A DNA stretch of 64,000 nucleotides from Linnemannia schmuckeri. Lineage: Eukaryota; Mortierellomycota; Mortierellomycetes; Mortierellales; Mortierellaceae. The DNA lies in NCBI GenBank assembly GCA_029449235.1, contig JANATG010000003.1, positions 310,001 to 374,000 of the forward strand. The letters are read 5' to 3'. Position numbers and translations under genes: made by a program. The stretch's first letter is position 1. Each line of letters opens with the position of its first letter. Under the pieces are notes generated by a model. It ran no database searches and was not told the DNA's origin. It saw only the letters and a list, made by a program, of their open reading frames with translations. Shown one piece after another: positions 60,209-64,000 of this stretch.

Positions 60209-60736
60209 CATGTTCGGGGATTCTCTTCTATCGGTGGAGCTCGAGCCGTGCACAGCGGTAGTCCTGCTCCCGATCGTGATGAAAACCCCAAGTGGCACGT
60301 TTCGGACCTTCTTCGCGGAATCACCCCCAAGAGCATGTTGACTGAGTGGTCCTCGGCCTTCAAGACCCCACAGTCCATTGCCAAGACGGTCCTTCACAAG
60401 TTTATTGGCTACCTGGAGACGCAGGCCTCAGAACTGATCTGGAAACCCCGATGCTCCACGACGATCGCGTGGGAGCAGACGCAAGGCATCACTGCCAAGG
60501 ACAAAACATCCAAATACACCGGCGCCCGAGGTGACTGGAGTCGAGGATATGGTTACATCACGCGTGATGGGTTCTGCCCGTGTGGCGCTTCGCTAGCCAC
60601 ACATAAGGATCGAACCTGCCCTGGAGCGACCAAGGAACCATGCACAGCTGATGAGCGGCTGTTGGATAGTCTGTTGGGAAAGAGGAAGTTGTCACTGATG
60701 GAGAGGATGGGAAGAGTCCCCTTTATTCGTATCTAG
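60209..60736 (+). pseudogene. C-terminal fragment of a LINE polyprotein (zinc-knuckle-like tail)
   Basis: The fragment has 175 codons, without stop or frameshift and without its own start; the first Met-like codon is GTG 60248. Visible are a tryptophan-rich segment (WKPRCSTTIAWEQTQGIT, GDWSRGYGYITRDGF) and a C-x-C/H cluster (FCPCGASLATHKDRTC), the type of terminal zinc knuckle found after the reverse transcriptase of many LINEs. It ends MERMGRVPFIRI. Assignment rests on the poly(A)/TSD context and the Cys/His cluster, because no catalytic domain is present. Confidence 0.65.
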
Positions 60737-60933
60737 TTTTATTTTTTCTTCCGTTTTTGCTGTGAAGAGCAGCGACAATTGTTGCGCAGAGCCAGGCTCC
60801 GGGTCGGACTGTGACTGGCGGATGGTGTACTGAAGAGTTTGGTTTGTAGTCCCCTTTACTTCCAAATGCCTCCTTTGTACTGTTTGCCAGAGAAATAAAA
60901 TTGTGTACAAAAAAAAAAAAAAAAAAAAAAAAA
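60209..60933 (+). mobile_element. 5'-truncated non-LTR retrotransposon (LINE) with poly(A) tail
   Basis: This 725-bp insertion is bounded by perfect 15-bp duplications. It is open in one frame from its first base to the stop at 60736, encodes the C-terminal end of a LINE ORF, has a short 3' UTR, and ends in a poly(A) tail at 60908-60933. The lack of any upstream reverse transcriptase shows strong 5' truncation. The perfect duplication and an almost uninterrupted tail suggest a recent insertion. Confidence 0.85.
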
Positions 60934-60948
60934 CCACCAAGTTGGTAA
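60934..60948 (+). repeat. Right target-site duplication of the LINE insertion
   Basis: Identical to 60194-60208. Flanking bases differ, fixing the duplication at 15 bp. Confidence 0.88.
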
Positions 60949-61010
60949 AGCTTCCCCCTCTCAGCGCGAGGGTCGTGGGTTCAGACTTACAAAGACACGC
61001 TCAATTAGGA
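60934..61010 (+). other. tRNA-like (Pol III promoter-like) sequence interrupted by the LINE
   Basis: If the LINE is ignored, the target reads AAGTTGGTAAAGC (A-box/D-arm-like), then CCCTC-TCAGCGC-GAGGG (a perfect 5-bp stem with 7-nt loop) and GTGGGTTCAGACT (B-box-like). The acceptor and T stems do not pair well, so it is not a functional tRNA. It may be a tRNA-derived SINE or a tRNA pseudogene. Confidence 0.4.
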
Positions 61011-64000
61011 TTTGACGGTATTGCGCTAGTCTCCCCTGACTGAAGACCTGAGATGAAATAGTTTCCAGACGCACGCAAGTGCATAGACAGAGTGAGTATG
61101 CCCACTAAATGGTTACGTTACTGGTGATGAGCCAGTCTGAATACCGTGTGGAGCCGCCAACAACGGCGGGCCGCTTAGATCAACCTTTCAGTGTTCAAGT
61201 ACATTCTGTTGGGTAACCGGCTTCCTCCACAAGCATACTAAATGCCTCTGTGCAAAGTACGCGCACCTAGTTGAAACTTTAGATTAAATAATCGTGTACT
61301 GCACAGATAGGCCAATGTCAGAGGCAATTCTAGTAATAAAAAAAAAGCCAATTACTTCCGAAAAAAAAACTCACTTCGACAAGGCTAAAAGAAAAAAATG
61401 ACCCTCGCGCAGCATGGATTGAAAGATCAAAGGGAAGGGCATCAGGACTGTTGTGTCAGTGCCTCTGCCTTCGCCTCTTTTTTGACGCGTTTGTATTATT
61501 TTTCTAGGGACTAGGGTATTTGCGAACGAGCTCTCATCATACCATCTTCATTGTCCCTCCCCATTCCAGTGTGCATATGTTGTTGTTTTTTTTCCTTCGA
61601 AAAATCGAAACTGCAAGTGATCACACTTCATTTTTTTTCTCTTTGTACATCAGATTATCGTACTTCGTCCTCCAAGTCTTTAAACAAATTAGCAAATTAG
61701 CCAATTACACTTTAATGATGCCTGAAACTATTTACAGAGTGAAGAAGCCCTACTCCAACGACAAGAGCATAAAGTGATAGAGTGTGTATACAGAAATAGT
61801 CCGGTACCCTTACCTAATTTCCATCCACGTTATTATCAATGACCATATACAAAAACAAAAACAAAAAAAACTCAATCTGGCCTCTCCCTTCTCTCACTGT
61901 CTTCTGAGCAAGGCATGGCAATGGTCGACTCTCCACAACCTCCCAGGAATAGCAATGTGAAATTGTTTTCATTTAAAGGCTAAAGAGAGAAAGACAATGA
62001 CACAAAAAGATGGTCATCTGTTTTGATACGATCATCCACGAAAGAGATTATCTCTGAGTGAGAGCACTTTGATGGCAGTCGTAAACGAGACAGGGTGGAC
62101 GCCAAGGACATGGAGTGACTATCGTAGGCTGTCTTGCATGTCTCTCGAGGGGCAAATGAAGGGAGGAGCATTGGAGTATATGGAGTCATGACCAATAAGA
62201 GTCCAGTAAAAACACTAAAAACTTCGAGTTAAGACAAGAGCAGAGCAAATGACGAGCAAGGTCACCGAGAAAGAGCATAGTTCTGGATCAATGCACATCC
62301 GTGTAATCGAGAATAGTAGCGGGCTTAGTGTAAATTGCCTGTCCAACAAAAAAAAAATCACATTCCAAACACACGTTTAGACGACGCAGGATGCAAAATT
62401 GGTTTACTTTCAACTTTTTTTCTTTCATTTTTGGTCCAACCGAAGAAAACAAAGGAGCAACCGAGACTCGAGAGTGTATGCATGTTTTGTGTGAGTGTGT
62501 GTGTGTGCATTTAGCGGCAATTTGACCCCGCAAGATATGATTGGCGGACATGGCTAGTAGTATGTTTAGGGTGTGTGCGTTTTTGGTGGGCTCCGAGGAT
62601 GGGAATGAACGAATAGACAATGAGGTGCAAGATCAAGGGAGAAGAAGGGGGTATTGAGTTAAAAAGGTTCCATAGATCGTGTCTGGTTCATGGAGAGGCA
62701 AACATGCACTTGATTTTCGATCTTCGTATCTCTTCAACATGTCATCGTAGGGCACCGTGTGGTGAGCAGAAGCAAATGTGCATCCTGCGAGTAAATAAAA
62801 CCGGTAGTCAACACTCAGGGAGCAAAGGTCACAAAAGAGCGACCCGGTGACATCAACGAATGTCAGCAGCTCCAATTCGTAACAAACAAGACCTTGCTTC
62901 CAGAAAGAAAACAAGAAAAGAGAAAAAAAGATTAAGTTTGGGAGTGAAGTAAGGTAAGGGAGAAAAGAAAGCATAATTGATGTTCCGGCTAAGCATCATC
63001 GCTCGATAAAACAAACAACAGCAAAAGAAAAACACAAAAAAAGAAGATCGGCGACTTCGGATAGAAGGAAGGAAGGGTCCGTCTTCCCTGGAAACACGAG
63101 GGGGATAAGTTTGTGTTTATTTTTGACTGAACAAGTGAGTATCTACTCTGTGAAAAGCTTGGAGTAAAGGAAAATGGAGAGAAGAAAAGAAAAAAAAGAA
63201 AGAGGAACATTAGCACAGGAACGGACACAGACTTGCAGCAAGCTTGCCAGAGCCCGTTTCCCGGGCTACGCGGCAGAAAAAGGGTTTGAGGTTTAGAACT
63301 GGAGGGGATTGAATTGACTAGAACACTTTGTTTTGTTGCGTAATGTATCCCTTTCGGAGAAAAACTAACCCATCACGCCTGTTGACGTTTGTATCAGTTT
63401 ACGCTTTCGTGCAGCTCCTCCCCCTTTTTTCTATTTTTCTCTTTCTTAAAGGTCTCGTCTTCTTTCTTCTTTTCTTCCAGGAGAAAAGGCTAAAAAAAAG
63501 AAGGGAGAAAGGGTAGGGTCCGTAAAAAAGTCAAAAGAAACAAGCGAATTGCACAAATGAAGGTTGTTACCAACGACATAAAAAAATGCTACATCGTAGA
63601 TGTGGTTTTAGATGCATGCTTGCCACCAAAGGGGATGCAGTACCTGCAACTTTGTACTCCAAAACTGTTATCACATTCAGGTGCTCTTGACGCGTGTTTG
63701 GGTCCGTGTCACACGCTTAAGAATGATAAGAGTGTGTGACTGTTGGTTAAACATCCCAATTATTCGCGTGTTTGAAGCAGTGTACAAGGAAAAAGGAGAG
63801 CGAGGCGGAGCTGATAGGTGATTGATTACTTTCCCACCTTCCCCCTTGACCTTCCTTTCCTTGACATTAACACCTTTGGCCTTTTTTTTCATTCTCCTTC
63901 ACTTGGTCCATGCGAAGAAAAAAAAAGGGAGAGAGGGAAAAGAAAGAAAGAAAAAACCTTGCCCTCTTTTTCTCTTTTTAATACTCTGTACCATTTACCA
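61011..64000. other. 3-kb tail without a supported gene
   Basis: Short ORFs on both strands are compositional (Phe/Leu/Ser-rich on the minus strand). The sequence from about 61500 on is rich in A and T runs and purine/pyrimidine tracts, like the other promoter spacers in this window, so it may be the upstream region of a gene beyond the right edge. Confidence 0.45.

Noticed and set aside
1..64000. CRISPR arrays, operons or bacterial insertion sequences
   Set aside because: No regularly spaced repeats of that type and no ribosome-binding-site-led gene strings were seen. The window is eukaryotic.

Overview
This is a window of a fungal nuclear genome, about 64 kb long. Genes carry many short GT-AG introns (about 50-400 nt). 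The promoter regions are long and pyrimidine-rich on the coding strand. The gene set points to an early-diverging fungus, most likely a Mortierellomycotina/Mucoromycota species: a RalGAP alpha subunit with an animal-like RapGAP domain, a Mahogunin-type RING ligase, a fungal NACHT-WD40 NLR and a nuclear tRNA-Glu. The lineage is inferred from gene content and was not tested by a database search.

Layout. On the left (1-25.5 kb) genes are sparse and the spacers very long. A copper-transporting P1B-type ATPase (minus) runs off the left edge. It is followed by a Ppn2-like membrane-anchored metallophosphatase (+), about 6.6 kb with no supportable gene, an amino-acid permease (+) with a clear TATA box, a SET-domain methyltransferase with five exons and a histidine-rich insert (minus), and a low-complexity protein of unknown function (+). 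In the middle (25.8-53.6 kb) genes are dense. A 13-exon RalGAP alpha subunit (minus, about 2648 aa) is divergent from a 13-exon FCHO/Syp1 muniscin (+, 864 aa). Then come HRD1 (+, 818 aa), a decayed multi-exon gene ending in a PD-(D/E)XK-like nuclease domain (+, pseudogene), and a Mahogunin/RNF157-like RING E3 (+, 891 aa). On the right (53.7-64 kb) lies an accessory zone. It holds a NACHT-pentapeptide-WD40 gene broken by an in-frame TGA and a frameshift, an inverted-repeat MITE-like element, tRNA-Glu(CTC), a 5'-truncated non-LTR retrotransposon with poly(A) tail and perfect 15-bp target-site duplications sitting in a tRNA-like sequence, and a 3-kb gene-free tail.

Functional links. Several intact genes act in membrane and protein homeostasis: copper loading of the secretory pathway (Cu-ATPase), clathrin endocytosis (FCHO), Ral/Rheb-type GTPase control (RalGAP), ER-associated degradation (HRD1), a second RING E3 of the Mahogunin class, nutrient uptake (permease) and polyphosphate turnover (Ppn2-like). 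They do not form an operon or an obvious cluster. The two large pseudogenes and the transposon island all lie right of 45 kb, which looks like a fast-evolving segment beside conserved housekeeping loci. Exon models were built by eye from reading frame, splice sites and family motifs. Every multi-exon model given for an intact gene keeps frame from ATG to stop.
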